Shown one piece after another: positions 1-12,499 of a DNA stretch of 64,000 bases (within the stretch, counting starts at the first letter, position 1; each line of letters begins with the position of its first letter). Origin of the DNA: Vanilla planifolia (lineage: Eukaryota; Streptophyta; Magnoliopsida; Asparagales; Orchidaceae). The stretch lies in contig CM043875.1 of assembly GCA_023846275.1 (NCBI GenBank), positions 1,981,569-2,045,568 of the forward strand. The letters are read 5' to 3'. Below the pieces are notes generated by a model. The model had not been told where the DNA came from. It was given only the letters and a program-made list of their open reading frames with translations, and did not search any database. A program made the position numbers and the translations under genes.

Positions 1-3000
1 TTTAGTAATTAATTTTTCTTATTTATTTTTCACTTTATTTTACCTATTTTTCTCTCTCTTCACCATTAGTTATTATACATTTCTTCTTTAGTGGGATCAA
101 CAAAGACAGATTTATATACATAAAAGTATGTATAGACATAACATCTAAATTGTTGAATCAATTAAACAAGAACTACTAAGAGTGTTCTCTTATGATAACA
201 TTGTCACAACTATACTTTAGTAATAGATCGTATCAAATTCAAATTACTAAATTGTACGTGGAGTATATTGGTCATACTAGAGAAGAATATCAAAGGATTA
301 CATATCATCGATCTTTTTTGACTTAAGAAAAGGGTTAGCAACTTTTCATGCATAATTGAGATTAATAATATCTGATAAGGTAAAATCACATTGAATAAAT
401 TTCTATCACAAGTTTATTTTTTAAGCCTTAATGGAAAAAACAAGGACGCACGTATAATGAACCGCACAAACAAACATTCATTGCTTGTCTTCCCTTTTGT
501 GACAATGTGTACTTGTTTTACAAGCCGTCAATTACCTCCTTTTGAATATTCTCGTAGTTTCATAGCCTACTTCTATTATCATGTATCATGTCATATGATT
601 TTAACCTTTCAACTCCCAACTCTGTCCTCAATGCAACCACCCTTTTCTCCTTGTCCTACTTTAAGGAAGGCATCGAGAATGAGGTGCTATGCAATCATTA
701 GATTTCGATTGATTCGTCATTGAATCACCAATATTATAAAACAATTATATTTATAAAAAAAATGAGAATTTTTATATCTTAAATTTATTTATTGTTATCA
801 AATCTCATTATAATGCAACAAGCAAAGTGAGAGCAACATTTCAATTCTATTTTCTTTTTATTTTTTTTTTTCACTTAAAAAATAACTATAATATAATTAT
901 TTAAAAAAGGATAATAAAAAATTATGATCATATGTCAAACCTTTATAAGAAAGGTGTGAAGGCCCATTGATTTTTTTTTTCTTTTAACAAAAAAAAAAAA
1001 TAAAACATACCAAAATATTCTAAAAAGCTTGTTTTATCAATTCTAAAAGAATTTATTTAATTTATAATTTATAATTTTCAATAATTATTAATCAAATCTA
1101 AAAAATAGACCATAAATGTTGAGCTTGAAAATTCACTAATGCTTAACTACTTCAAGTTTAACTATTGTATGTTAGAAGATCAAGCATACATATCAATATG
1201 TCCATATAAATGGATAATATATAATTGGATAATGAAGAGATAAATCCTTTTTAAAACTTATTACTTCTCGTGTTGTTAGAAACCTAACAATGAATTGGAT
1301 TGTAGAAGCAATGACCCTACACTCGTATGAAATCGTTCTCTCGAGCACAACTTTAATGATAAAGAAATCTATTGTATGCATGTGCAAAATTGCCTTAGTT
1401 TTGATATCAAAGTTAAGGCAATTGTTTTCTTAAGGAAAATCATGACCCCCAAATTAAAAAGCAAAAAGCCCAAAACAAGCAATAAAGACTAATCTCTATT
1501 CTTTCGAACGTTTTAGGATTAGGACTTATGAAAAGCTTATTTTGACTGAAGATAATAGACAAGATGGTTTGCAAAGGAAGATCTTCTAAGGTAATTAGAA
1601 TGATGCTACTAAGCTTCCATGCTATGAGTAGAATGAATGTTGATCCAACTAAATGGAAGGATAGCTTCGAAGAAGTTGTGGGTTCATGTAAAGAGATGGC
1701 ATAAATAATGATCATCACCTTTTTTTGAAGGAATGAATGAGGTCCCGAGAAGATGCAATAAATACTTAGAGAGTAACATCATTAAAAAAAGGTGAAAGTC
1801 CTTGAGTTGATCACGTCTAACATAAATCAAATCGAGATGTGGACTTCTTTAGAGTTTTATACTTCCTAAAATGTCCTCTTTGAAAATCGCTAGGGCATGA
1901 TATGATTTTGTAGATAGTATAGTCTAGTAGCTTTAATAATTTCACATTGGTGATTGTTTTATAAAGACGAATGATTGCAAAACAATAATAAAACTGAGGA
2001 GTATTTTTAGTGATGATTAACCACTCATGATAATGGACAAACTGTGGGTTCTGAATCAAGAAAAACTTACTACATAGTCAACATTTCAACAATATTAGAC
2101 ATTGCCACTTTATAAAAATATTACAAAATAACCTCCATAAGAGGAGGTGGTATTGCAATTATAGGCATGGAGATGGAACAATATGTGTAGACCAAGAAAC
2201 AATAATTGTTTGTGATGACACAAGAACAAGTAATAGAGAATGAAAATGAGGTGCCACCATAGCACCAACCATCGCCTTGAAGGCTTGATTCTTCTTAAAC
2301 ATTCTCGTCTTATTGTTCAATGAAAAAAAGAGTGGTGTCTACGGCCAATGGTTTAGCTTCAATTCACGAAAACTCTGATGATACAAGAGCTCTTAAGCAA
2401 GCAAAGTTTCAACACAAGCTACAACCTCCTTATTCTTACAACTATTTGTCATACTACATTTCCCTTACTAGTCATACAAAAAATGTCAATACGAGAAACA
2501 CCTAAAAAGGCAAAGATATTCTACACAAAATGTTCAAAAGACACCACAAAGAAAATTGAAAATAAAGATAATCATCTTCTTTTTAAGTTCAAAAATTAGA
2601 AATACTATAATGTTTATTGATAGTATGCATGTGTGTTTACTAGAGTGATAATATGATTGATTGTGTCCTATTGAGTGAATATTATATTATGTTGGTAATA
2701 ATATGAAGTGTTAAGAGACATAATGCAATGAGCTAGATTGGTTGACAAGTTCACAGAGTGCTAACTCCATTAATTCAAGCTAGTGTATATCAAAAATAGT
2801 TATGACATTACATGATTAATATTATATAATGACACTGAGGATATAGATTTGTATTTTTATGTTGATAAATGAATATTGATAATAGAATGATATGCATGTC
2901 AAATTGTATGATAACTTATGAATCGTCTTCATTTCTTTTATGATTGTTGATATGAATACTATCATGATTTGGATTCATATTGTTGGTTATTGGTATTTGT

Positions 3001-3228
3001 TTATATAATTGTTACTTTATCATTTCAATCGACCATGCTATTTTAGTTGTATAATCATGATTACTATTGACTTAAACTTTATCAGCTAAGTGAACTGCTC
3101 AAAAGCAGTTCAAGTGAATAGATAAACTGTGCTACAAAGCTATATTACCTTTAAAAAGTACTCAAAGACGGAACACAATACTTGTTTCTCCTTACCTCAG
3201 CTGAAGGATAACTGCAATCAAAGCTCCT
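1..3228. other. AT-rich intergenic DNA, no supported gene
   Basis: No reading frame here shows a recognisable domain. The longest open stretch (391-723, plus) starts only at a TTG codon and has random-looking composition. A short plus-strand stretch around 1560-1705 looks mildly coding-like but meets stops on both sides and I do not recognise it. Poly-A and poly-T tracts are common. The region lies downstream of the minus-strand cupin gene. Confidence 0.6.
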
Positions 3229-3678
3229 TCAATCGTCTCCGTATGCTCGGAATCGGTAACGCTCCTCATAGGGCCCGTCGAAGAAGAGATCGGCCTCGAA
3301 CCATTTGGGGTAGCGGACTAGGTCTCCGGCGACGAATCGCATGTAGAGCTCGCCCGACTTGGCGCCCTCCGGCACCACCCGGACCTCGCCGGAGACGACG
3401 TAGACCTGCTGATCGACGTGCCAGTCCCAAGGTAACCGGCACTTCCCGGTCTTCCAAGTCGACCACCGTTCGACGCCCAGCTCGGCGAGGCGCTCCTTGG
3501 ACACCCCGCGCTCCACTTGAACGTTGTAGATCTCCTCGAGCGACCGCTCGAATCTAGCGCAGATTCGTCCAATACCTCCGACGGAGGAAGCCCTGGATCT
3601 CCGCATCGATTTCCGAAACGCAGAAGATGGCGGCCGGACGGAGACGGCCATGCTGAGAGAACCGATGGCGGAGGCCAT
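3229..3678 (-). CDS. Chloroplast-type RmlC-like cupin protein (Cupin_3/DUF861 family)
   Basis: Single-exon gene of 149 aa. The frame is open further upstream, but that longer version begins at TTG; the first ATG is at 3678 (MASAIG). Residues 1 to about 45 are rich in Ser, Arg and Ala with few acidic residues, like a chloroplast transit peptide. The rest is one small cupin barrel: a Trp-rich strand (STWKTGKCRLPWDW), then DQQVYVVSGEVRVVPEG, then AGDLVRYPKWFEADLFF, ending in an RAYGDD tail. This matches the short plant cupins related to the ureidoglycine aminohydrolase cupin domain. The usual cupin metal-binding His pair is largely absent, so enzyme activity is uncertain. The gene is far more GC-rich than its surroundings. 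Family assignment is from motif memory; the exact function is unknown. Confidence 0.85.
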   Translation of the reverse strand: MASAIGSLSMAVSVRPPSSAFRKSMRRSRASSVGGIGRICARFERSLEEIYNVQVERGVSKERLAELGVERWSTWKTGKCRLPWDWHVDQQVYVVSGEVRVVPEGAKSGELYMRFVAGDLVRYPKWFEADLFFDGPYEERYRFRAYGDD

Positions 3679-4629
3679 GTCCGGAAGGCGAAATCTCAAC
3701 CTTGGTCGTATCGTTCCCCTCCTCTCACTTTAGTGGATAATGGGCGGTGCTGCGGTCCTTGTTTTGGATTAGAGAGCTAAATCTATAAGATTAATGAGAT
3801 AAACTTTCCAATTTATTTTAAACTCTAATTAAAAAAAGTTTGCATTTATTTCTTGATATCTATACCAATATTAATATAATTAAGATTTAAAAAAATATAT
3901 TTATTTGACTTTAGAAGTTAGACTACTCATCACTCCTAAAATAAAACTAAAATTTTGATAAAAATAAAGTTATTAAAAATGAAACAAAAACTCGAGCCAT
4001 AGTTGCTCGATGCCATGTCCTCGAGACTCAAATGCTCAAAAATAGGCTCTTAAGGCCAATTGTTGAAGTTGTGACACTTAAGTTCAAGAAATTCTAAGTC
4101 AAATCTATACAGATTCATCTTTAAGCTCCATCTTCTAGCACCAATTCTATCATGTGATTCAAGCTAATCCTGTCATTCACATTTTATCCATGAAAAATAA
4201 ACCAACCTCCAAGTGTACTAAGTAATTAAGCCATCATTAATGAAATGATGGTAACTTTCTTATGTATACACATTATAGGCATTCAAGGCACTACGAGGGA
4301 CACATCTTTTACTTTATTGGTTATATGTAAGCCCCCCGAGGTCTAATTCAAGGAGAGGTGAATAGTAAGGGAAAATTTTTCTAATTTTTCTTTGTTTTTA
4401 TCTTTTTTCCTTAGCTATCATTGGAATGTGAGGATTTAGCTTTATCTCTATCCATGCTTTCTTACTCTCACCCTCTTAATTTTTTATTAAGTAGACTTTT
4501 GTTAATTCTCTCAAGTCTAAGCTTTACATAAACAAAGATATTAAAGAACGATTGGAACATTATCACGAGCAACTTCTAAGAATTAAGGGATATGTCTTCT
4601 TAGAAGAATATAATTGCAAATGCATGTTA

Positions 4630-5060
4630 GAGATTTGCATTTGGTTGGTTTGATTGGTTTGTTTAACTGATTGGCTGAATTGTTTAATTTTCAATTAAGT
4701 CAAAACTGAATTGAAAAACTAAATCATACTTGAAAACCAAACCAAATCTAAAGAAATGAACTTCTCGTTCGGATTTTGTTAATGAATCAAATCCAGGATC
4801 CAAAGATTACAGTTTGCTCGAATCAAAACAACAAAACCATAAATTGAATTTATCAAACTGTAAAACTAAATCGAAAAACATAATATAGATTGTAGTTCAA
4901 TCTTCTAGCTTGGTTTACTTCGATTTAAAAATTGAACTAAAAACCAAATACCAAAAATATAAATTTTTTTTACTGAAAACCAACCAAATTGTTTCAAATT
5001 GAACCCAACAAACTAAACATTGCAGGTTTGGTTTGGGTTATTTGATTAAACCAAATAATG
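4630..5060. repeat. Degenerate AACC/GGTT-rich low-complexity patch
   Basis: The left edge is rich in TTGGTTGGTTTGATTGG-like words. The middle and right are rich in AAACCAAAT and AAACTGAATTG-like words, followed again by GGTTTGGTTTGGG. Such words recur in plant intergenic DNA. No coding capacity is seen. Confidence 0.4.
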
Positions 5061-7409
5061 CTTATGCCTAATTAATGTCATAGATTTATCCTCTAAAGCC
5101 AAGTTGAACTAGCATATACTTTAAGATTTGTAAAAGAAAAGGTTTGGAGCCATGTTAAATGCCTTTTGTAGGCAAACTTAAGAAGATAACATTGATGCAT
5201 ATCATATTAAAATCATATTCAGTTTTTTTTCTTTTTTCTTTGAAAAATATAATATTGCCAAAGCATAATTTAAAAAAAATCATGGCATTGTTTGGTATAT
5301 GCGATATCACTGTTCACGAGCCATTATCTTCCTCTATTTACAACTTGCTATTCTCTTTACAACTCGGTGATGAAGATAATCTTTTTGGGGACATCAATAA
5401 GCATTGTTAGTATGTGTAATATCACAAGACTGTCAGGCAGACATATGATAAGGAGGAAGATACTTATCATATGTCTTCACTTGCCATGTTTATAAACTAC
5501 AGAAATTATAGCAAATGGTAGTAAAGGATAACTATGTAGTCTTCACTTGCCATGTTTTAGTGAATCATTAAACAAGGCAAAAAAATTGGAGTCAAGGATA
5601 ACATTTACGTGCTCAATTCTCCATCGGTCCTTTTGAGCCTATATGGACACAATACCACAGAAACTTTGAGAGGGATGAACCAAATAAGGCAGCCCAATGC
5701 AAAGAAAATTCTTGCATAGGCAGTTTGGAGAAAGTTTGGATCCATGGGTTTATTGTGTGAAGTTTGCTTTACATTTATTAAGAGATTGTTTCTAATGGCA
5801 AAATACTTGTGCTCATAAGTAAGGTTATGTGCACTTTTTCTCACATTTTATGGCTAATTCAGTATAAAATCTACTACTTTTAAATCTTTCATTATTGAAA
5901 ATAAAGCAAATGAATGGCTCATCAATTTGTAACTTTGATGTTACAAAAATGCTAACCACCAAGTATCAAACTGAAGTCAAGAAACACAAGTCTAGTAAAC
6001 TAAGCTCATGTCTGAGAGACCAACTCTCCACAACAAACATTGATTCATCTTGGATTATCAGTATTTGAATCTAAATTCAATGCATGTAACAATATGGTGT
6101 CATCATTTGCCTTATCAAACTATTTGTCATCTGCCCTGTTAACTTATGTTTTAAACCATAGCAGTTATGAAACTTTGGATGATTAAGGTCAGATGACTTG
6201 TCTACTTCAGAGCATGAAAACAATGACGAGCATTTGCAGTCCTAGGGGAACTGATTCTTGATGTATTAAATATGCCAAAGAGATTTCTGATGCATTTTCC
6301 TACACGATGTATAAAAAATCTTAAAGCTCATTTAAAAACCATAATTGGATAATAATAATAAATGCATGACTTCAGGAAAAGAACTTCCTCAGGCCTTTTG
6401 ATTCATGCACTTTTGTACGAAGTTTTTTAATTACTTGTGGCCAATATGGCATTAAAGTTGATAGAAGATGAAAATATCTATAAAATGATTTTTTATAGTC
6501 TTGATTTCAAGAAAAATCCAGGAGCAACTGCAGAAGTCATGGGTCTGTATTGCTGAGATGTGCTTAATTCAAAATTTGCTTCTGTTTTATTAGCAGCATT
6601 AAGCATTTTTGTTGGAAGACATCTAGTATAAGCCATGGAAAAAGAAGAAATGTAATTTCAATCTGTAAATTAAATTAATGTGGATTCTTCTAAATGTTTA
6701 ATTTGCAAACCTTTGCTTAATGTGGATTTCTGATGTAGGAGCAAAACACTATGATGCTTTCTTAATGTAATTTTCAGTTGTATGATCTACGAGGATTGGG
6801 ATAATTTGTAGTTTTCTAATGTAAGTTATCTTGTTTGACTCTATTGTGATTATAGATCAATGATTCTAGGACTAAATGTGTACTTATTTGTCATCAATTG
6901 TGAACATACAACATAGGGTTCCACCAGTTAAATCAAACTTGCATACAGTTATTTCAAGAAAAAATAAAAACTTATTAGATTGAGGGTATTCTTCTACATG
7001 TTTCTCACTAATGTTTGATGGATACATGAGAACCTATTCTGCAATTTACTCATGTATAATACTCAAACCTTCTAGTTTCTCCATTCATTTATTCTTTTAG
7101 AAGCTTCAAGTCTTCTTAAATCAATTCAATAGTTTGCAAGCATGAAAGTTATGTCTATAATTAATTGAATGTATAAATAGATATGAAAGGGCCAACCATG
7201 GGAAGTTACTTCTTGTGGGTTTCTTTTAAAATGTGAAATTACTTCCATAATAATATCTTTAAACAAAACACCCTCCTAAATGAAGTTTGGTGATTCAAAT
7301 GAATTGCTTCCTTGTGTTCAAGGATTTTATAGTGCTTTTTTGTTTGCATTTCATTTTGCTAGAGCAAAATTTCTTCAAAGCTTAAGTTTGGATTGAGAGT
7401 ATCATGCAC

Positions 7410-7425
7410 ATATATATATATATAT
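7410..7425. repeat. (TA)n microsatellite
   Basis: Eight TA dinucleotides in a row, seen directly. No functional claim. Confidence 0.8.
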
Positions 7426-8644
7426 GGATTAGTCTGGCACAGTGGTTGCAGTTAGAATTTTTTTTTATTATTTATTGAAAGCTACTTATCCAAACAAAAA
7501 AATGCTCTTCATCTAAATAGAAAAAAGCTATTGATGGCAGTTCTTTGACAAGAAATTGAGCTCTTCTGCAGTAGAATAAGCAGTTTTCAAAAGCTGCACC
7601 CAAACAGAACATCTGTGTGCTTTTCATTTGCAAAACTTTTGATTCATTAGCATCATTGAAATGGCTTCTTAGAAATGTTCTCATCATCTTCCAGTAACTT
7701 ATTTGACCATCTGAGTTTGATACAAAGGATCTTGTTTTTCAACTAATGCTTGATTCCTTCAGCTTGGTTGTCTGGTCTTCTTCAAACAGCCATCTATACA
7801 GATTTCTTCTATTATTACATAAAGAGATCTGCAATGTCATCTCTTTTATTATCTCAAAGCCCTACCAAAAGAACATTAATCTGAGAATCTTCTGTTATTC
7901 ATCTGTTTGTAGCTGGAAAAACCGTAAAAAGTTTAAGCTTCCTGCATGAGGGAGGTTCTCTGATCATCTTTTCATACAAAGGCATCTTTCTCCTAAGTTA
8001 GCTTCTCTCTTTTTATCTTTTGGGTTTTTTAGAGGTTTTGTTTACTAATTTTGTGAAGCAAATTTGATTGCAGATCTGAAGAAATCTGCTTGAAGTTCTG
8101 CATACAAGGCATATTTTGCAAGCCCTTGCTTTGTTTGTGAATAGCTTATGTAGAAAGGAGATTTGAACACTAAGTTTCACAATTGAATGTTTTGAAATGA
8201 GGATTTTGTTTTATTTGGAGCCATGAATATCAAAGGATTTTGTTTTGATATGCTTAGTTGTTATAATTTACATAGATTCATTCATTCAGCTTTAGTAGAT
8301 TTTATAACTATAAGATATGATAGTTTAAACCGCATGCTAAAGTTTTTATAAGACTTATTTATATTCTATGATGTTATCACCTTGCATGATAGCTTCTAGA
8401 TGAAGTTCATTTCATTATCTATCATATAAGAATACATAAGAACACACATAACATTGTTTTCCTACCATTCCTTGTTGTGAGTTTCCGACTCTACCATGGA
8501 AAGTTTCTATCTTTTTGCAGCGAACAAGCAGAGAAAAGAGATGCAAGGAACCTACTTCAACTCAATTCCAACATTCCATGCAGATCCTTCTCCTGTCCTC
8601 TCAAATCATATAGCTCAAAGAAGCAAGCTTTTCTTCTTCTGGGC

Positions 8645-11600
8645 TCACACCTTAGATGCCTTAGCGGGTACGGCAGACTTCACGGCGGCGATTTGTTCGA
8701 ACAAATCTCTAATCTTTAAACCGACGATTGTTTGAAAGAAGCCGGTGCCGTTGTTACTCCCCGGGAAATCGGAATGCTTCAGCATTTGTTGGGTCACCTC
8801 TCCATAGAACTTGGTGGACAAGTTGCTGAGATGGCTTTCCACGTATATGAGCTCGTCCAGCCTGTCGAACTGCCCGTCCATCTCGAGAACCGAAACCTGG
8901 AGGGAAGGAGGAAGGAAGAAGGGAAGAGAGTCGAGGATGGGGAAACAGGTGATTTATGAGGAGGGTACCTCGCTGCCGAAGTAAGTTTCGGGGCCGTAGA
9001 AGAACCTGATGCCGGGGTAGGAGCAGGTGAGCTTGCGACCGCAGGGTATCCATGAGACGGTGGAGCCTTCGTCGAAGAGGTAAACGGGGCTGAAGTGTTC
9101 TTGGCCTTCTTTCATCACGAGTTTTACCCGTAAGATATTGCCTTCGTCGTCGTTGGGGATCAGCTGCGTCGGCAGGACTTCGATCACACAATCGGCGTGC
9201 TGCTTTTGTGGATCTGCACATGCCAAGTAAACACTGATGAGATAAGTGATAGATCGGCGACGGAATGGCCGCCGGCAATGTTATTGCTGGATGGAGTAGC
9301 AGTTAGAAGGAACAACTAAGAAGCTGAAATAGCAGGAACTAAGGAGAACCTAAGAGAAAAGCAAGAAAGGGTAATAAGGAAGTAGAAGAAAGGTATCAAA
9401 AGGAAACTATAATCCATTTCATTCCTTTCAACACAAAGCACACCTAGATGACTGTAATCAAGAGATATGCTGTCCCTTGCCTACACGATGCTCCTTATGT
9501 CACTTGCTTGTATGTTATGGAACCACATTTGGCAACTCTAACTTGATAGAATCATCAACTTGTTTGTTCTAGTTGGAATCATCTTGGTCATTTAGATTCA
9601 CTGAGTAATGCAAAATTTGTCCTACCATAAAACCTTCATCTTATGATTCATCTCTATCTTTGTATTTTCTTTCGAAAGTGTTAAATGCATACAAATTCCT
9701 TAGGAAGTAGATCCAAACTTTTTAGAGAAGTTGTCAATAAAAGTAGTATAGTACTTTATTACTTCATACAATGGCATTGGGGTTGGAGCTGATATATCCA
9801 TACGAATTAGCTCAAAACCTTGGCAAAACTCACATGTTGATTTCCAAGAACGTAAAACTTCAATACTGTTTTGCTTATGAATTTCAAGTTAGGAGGAAGC
9901 ATTTTCTTAAAACAAGTTTCATGACTTTTTGAGTCATGTGACTAAGTTAGTTGAACTATAATTTGAGATTTGTTTCTATGGTTGTGCAACATACAGGGTT
10001 TGACCTTGGTGTTATGGAAAACCATTTATTCACATTTGAAAATCTTACATTAGCTATCTTTGACAATAGGATGATATATATCTAATTGTATCCCATTGAC
10101 CAATTAGTACGAGGTTCTTTTCTCAAACATAGAACATAATGTATATGCCTCACACACCATGTGTCATTGGAGAAGTAGCGTGCATTCTCTTTTCCCATGA
10201 TCTCTAGGCACTCATCATTAGGTATATCCTATTATTATTGCCTCGTATAAAATTTTATAACAACTCTATATATGTTGTAGAATTAATGATGCATCAAAGT
10301 AACAAATTAGACTCAATTGAGCTAAAAACACTAGGCACCAAAGCATCTTCTAAACTCTTGATAATTGCATTAACAAATGCACTTTCCTCTCTGTTTTGAC
10401 CACCGCTCTTCTTCGAAGCCATGGTATCATTTCAAAAGCAGTTTCTCTTAATAGTTCTATTGCAAAAGTTCATTGTTCAATCAAGATATGCTATAGCCCT
10501 TCTACTTAACTTTGTCCATAAGCTCTTATCCTTTGTACTAAAGATAAAACAAGACAATATTCTATATTCATTGCACTATATATCATTGATTAGAATTTGA
10601 TCCCAAATCTCTTGTATCTTCAACTTTTGTTGTTTAGATACATTGCTTACATCGGTGATAATTGCATTCCAACTATCCAACGAAGGCAAAGAGATCAATT
10701 TATTAGCTTTATTTTCAAACTCTATCTCGATGAAGCTCCATTGCGTGGCTATTGCATTAAGCTTGTTAATGTGATTCATGGCAAATGCTTTCTCCATCAT
10801 CTTTAAGTTAAGTAAGTGCCTTAGTTGATACCAAGGTTTTCTTGCACATGTTGCACAAAGCTTTACAAGAGGCCTTTGCTTACAACATTGATAGTTGAAG
10901 TTCTTGCGATGCTAACTGTGTGTTTCAGGGTACTTGGCAATCTAGTGAAGAAGATTTTGCCCATGTTTGCTACGTAACTGTTTGATAATATTCATAGGCT
11001 GAATTTTTGTTATATAGAATTGAGTGTTTACTGTGAGAGAGATAATGGTCATTGATTAGAGTGGTACCAATGTAAGCATCGAAGTCTGGTTTGCGTGCTG
11101 CAATGCTTGCTTTAATGCTTTCAAGACTATGCCCACGCTCTGCCATGTCTCTCTGCAGCTCAAGAAATCGACGGAGGATGGCATCAAAATTGGATTGTTG
11201 AACAAATGATAGAGTATGAGAAGGATTGAAAGGAGCTTAGTAATGCACCTGTATCTTCCAAGCAAATTTAACCTCGTTGCTTATGTCCAAGTAGATGCTG
11301 AAATCTAAGAGTTCCCTCACACGAGCATCATACCTGAAGAGAGGAAACAGAGCATAGGATTGGGGATGATGGAAGGCATCCCAAAGAAGGATGAAAAATC
11401 GAGAGGAAAAGACGAAGGGCTGACATTGGGTGCAAGCCTTCGATGACGAGGATCTTTGGTGGCTTGATGTCCTCAGGAGGATCAAGTAAACCGGTCACAT
11501 GGTTGTATATCGGCTTATCGACGGCCTTCCCCTGTTTCAGAGCCTTCACTTGCTCGTACATGAGATCGAAGTTGTTGGCCCTTGGGTCCAACGCCGTCAC

Positions 11601-11987
11601 CCCCTTCTCCTTCCTCCCCGTCCGGTCCAACGAATGGTAGTCGTCCAAGCAGATCACCGTGGTGGTGTCACTTAGCAGAGTGTTGGAGTCCGGGTTCCCT
11701 CCCCTGGGCGGCTCCGCCGCTCCCCCAAAGACACTCGTCAGCCTCCTCATGAAGGTGCTCTTCCCGCAGCCGGAGTCAGCCGCGAGGCCAATCACCACCG
11801 TGCCGACCTCGGCGGAGCAGGAAACCTCGGAGGAGTAGCTCCCCCGTCTCGCCGCCCTGGTGCGACCCACGTTGGCAAAGAAGATGAGCTGCTGCTTGGG
11901 GAAGAAACCCAGATGGCCTTTCGACGGGGACGACATGGAGCATGAAGAATGGAGGGAAGGAAGTGAGTGGACCGTGCAAACTGCCAT
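8645..11987 (-). CDS. PRK: Phosphoribulokinase, chloroplast precursor (Calvin cycle)
   Basis: Five coding exons, complement of 11425-11987, 11249-11333, 11068-11152, 8969-9213 and 8645-8896. All junctions are GT-AG and in phase, giving 409 aa. PRK uses ATP to phosphorylate ribulose 5-phosphate to ribulose 1,5-bisphosphate in the chloroplast stroma. Residues 1-58 form the transit peptide. The P-loop is GLAADSGCGKST; the Walker B strand is ILVIEGLHP; DDYHS carries the catalytic acid region. All four thioredoxin-related cysteines are present: Cys74 and Cys113 (Cys16/Cys55 of mature spinach enzyme) and Cys302 and Cys308 (Cys244/Cys250), with a constant offset of 58. The start ATG has a favourable context (A at -3, G at +4). 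Intron 3 is 1854 bp and holds a decayed copia element. The gene looks intact and functional. Confidence 0.97.
9590..10800 (-). mobile_element. Decayed Ty1/copia retrotransposon fragment inside PRK intron 3
   Basis: On the minus strand, in the order expected of a copia gag-pol, I read three pieces. First, a gag segment at about 10800-10576 (HINKLNAIATQW, then LISLPSLDSWNAIITDVSN). Second, a GAG-pre-integrase piece at about 9970-9890 (LSHMTQKVMK). Third, the start of an integrase core at about 9840-9740 (FELIRMDISAP, then TFIDNFSKK). Frames are broken by stops and shifts and no LTRs could be delimited, so the boundaries are approximate. It has the same orientation as PRK. It is far too decayed to be active. 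Confidence 0.65.
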
Positions 11988-12302
11988 CTTTGATGGCTGT
12001 TTGGTGCGGTGAGGGAGAGAGCCGACTTGGGTTTTGCTCCAATTGCCGTTCCCCTCCCTCTTACTTCCTCTTCTGAGCTCTGGGTATTGGCCGGAAGTGT
12101 GACAAAGTGAAGTGGCCTTGTCTTCTCTCCTACCTTCTTGGTGATTTCAAGTGAAGTGCTGTGGGCAAGCTCTTCTAGCTGTAACCCAATTAGTTAATTA
12201 ACTGAATCTTGAGGTATTGGTTATTTGGTGATGGGTAACCTAACGCAGATGAAAGAAGGGAAAAATACTTGGTTGCTATGCAACCTTTTTAGATATGAGA
12301 GT

Positions 12303-12312
12303 GCCACGTGGC
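12303..12312. promoter_or_regulatory. Palindromic G-box upstream of PRK
   Basis: GCCACGTGGC is a perfect palindrome with the CACGTG core bound by bZIP and bHLH (PIF/HY5-type) factors. It lies about 320 bp upstream of the PRK start codon. G-boxes are common in light-responsive promoters of photosynthetic genes; that this one controls PRK is inference. Confidence 0.5.
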
Positions 12313-12368
12313 AGACTAGGGATGGTGATCTAGAGATGAGGGAATGAATGGGTGAGAGTTGTTGAGAA

Positions 12369-12375
12369 GATAAGG
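12369..12375 (+). promoter_or_regulatory. I-box (GATAAGG) near the PRK G-box
   Basis: GATAAGG, about 57 bp further from the gene than the G-box. Paired I-box and G-box elements are the classic light-responsive unit of rbcS-type promoters. The short motif alone can occur by chance. Confidence 0.4.
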
Positions 12376-12499
12376 TGACAGATAAATCATTACTGGTATA
12401 CCAAGAGAGCTCGAGACATAACCATAGTAATGATAGTCTTTGAAATGTATTGAGATAAAAATGTAATCCACATGAACATGTCAAAATATGTTTCATAAA

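Larger units (their letters stand above)
3679..8644. other. Intergenic region between the cupin and PRK genes
   Basis: I see no supported gene. The stretch contains the upstream region of the cupin gene, an oligo-repeat patch (about 4630-5060), a short TA microsatellite (7410-7425) and, near its right end, the PRK 3' untranslated region. Open frames here are short and lack domains. Confidence 0.6.

Noticed and set aside
391-723. 110-codon ORF at the left end
   Set aside because: Starts at TTG, has no domain and lies in low-complexity AT-rich DNA.
8477-8959. Several plus-strand ORFs at 8477-8959
   Set aside because: They are shadows of the last PRK exon and its 3' region on the opposite strand.
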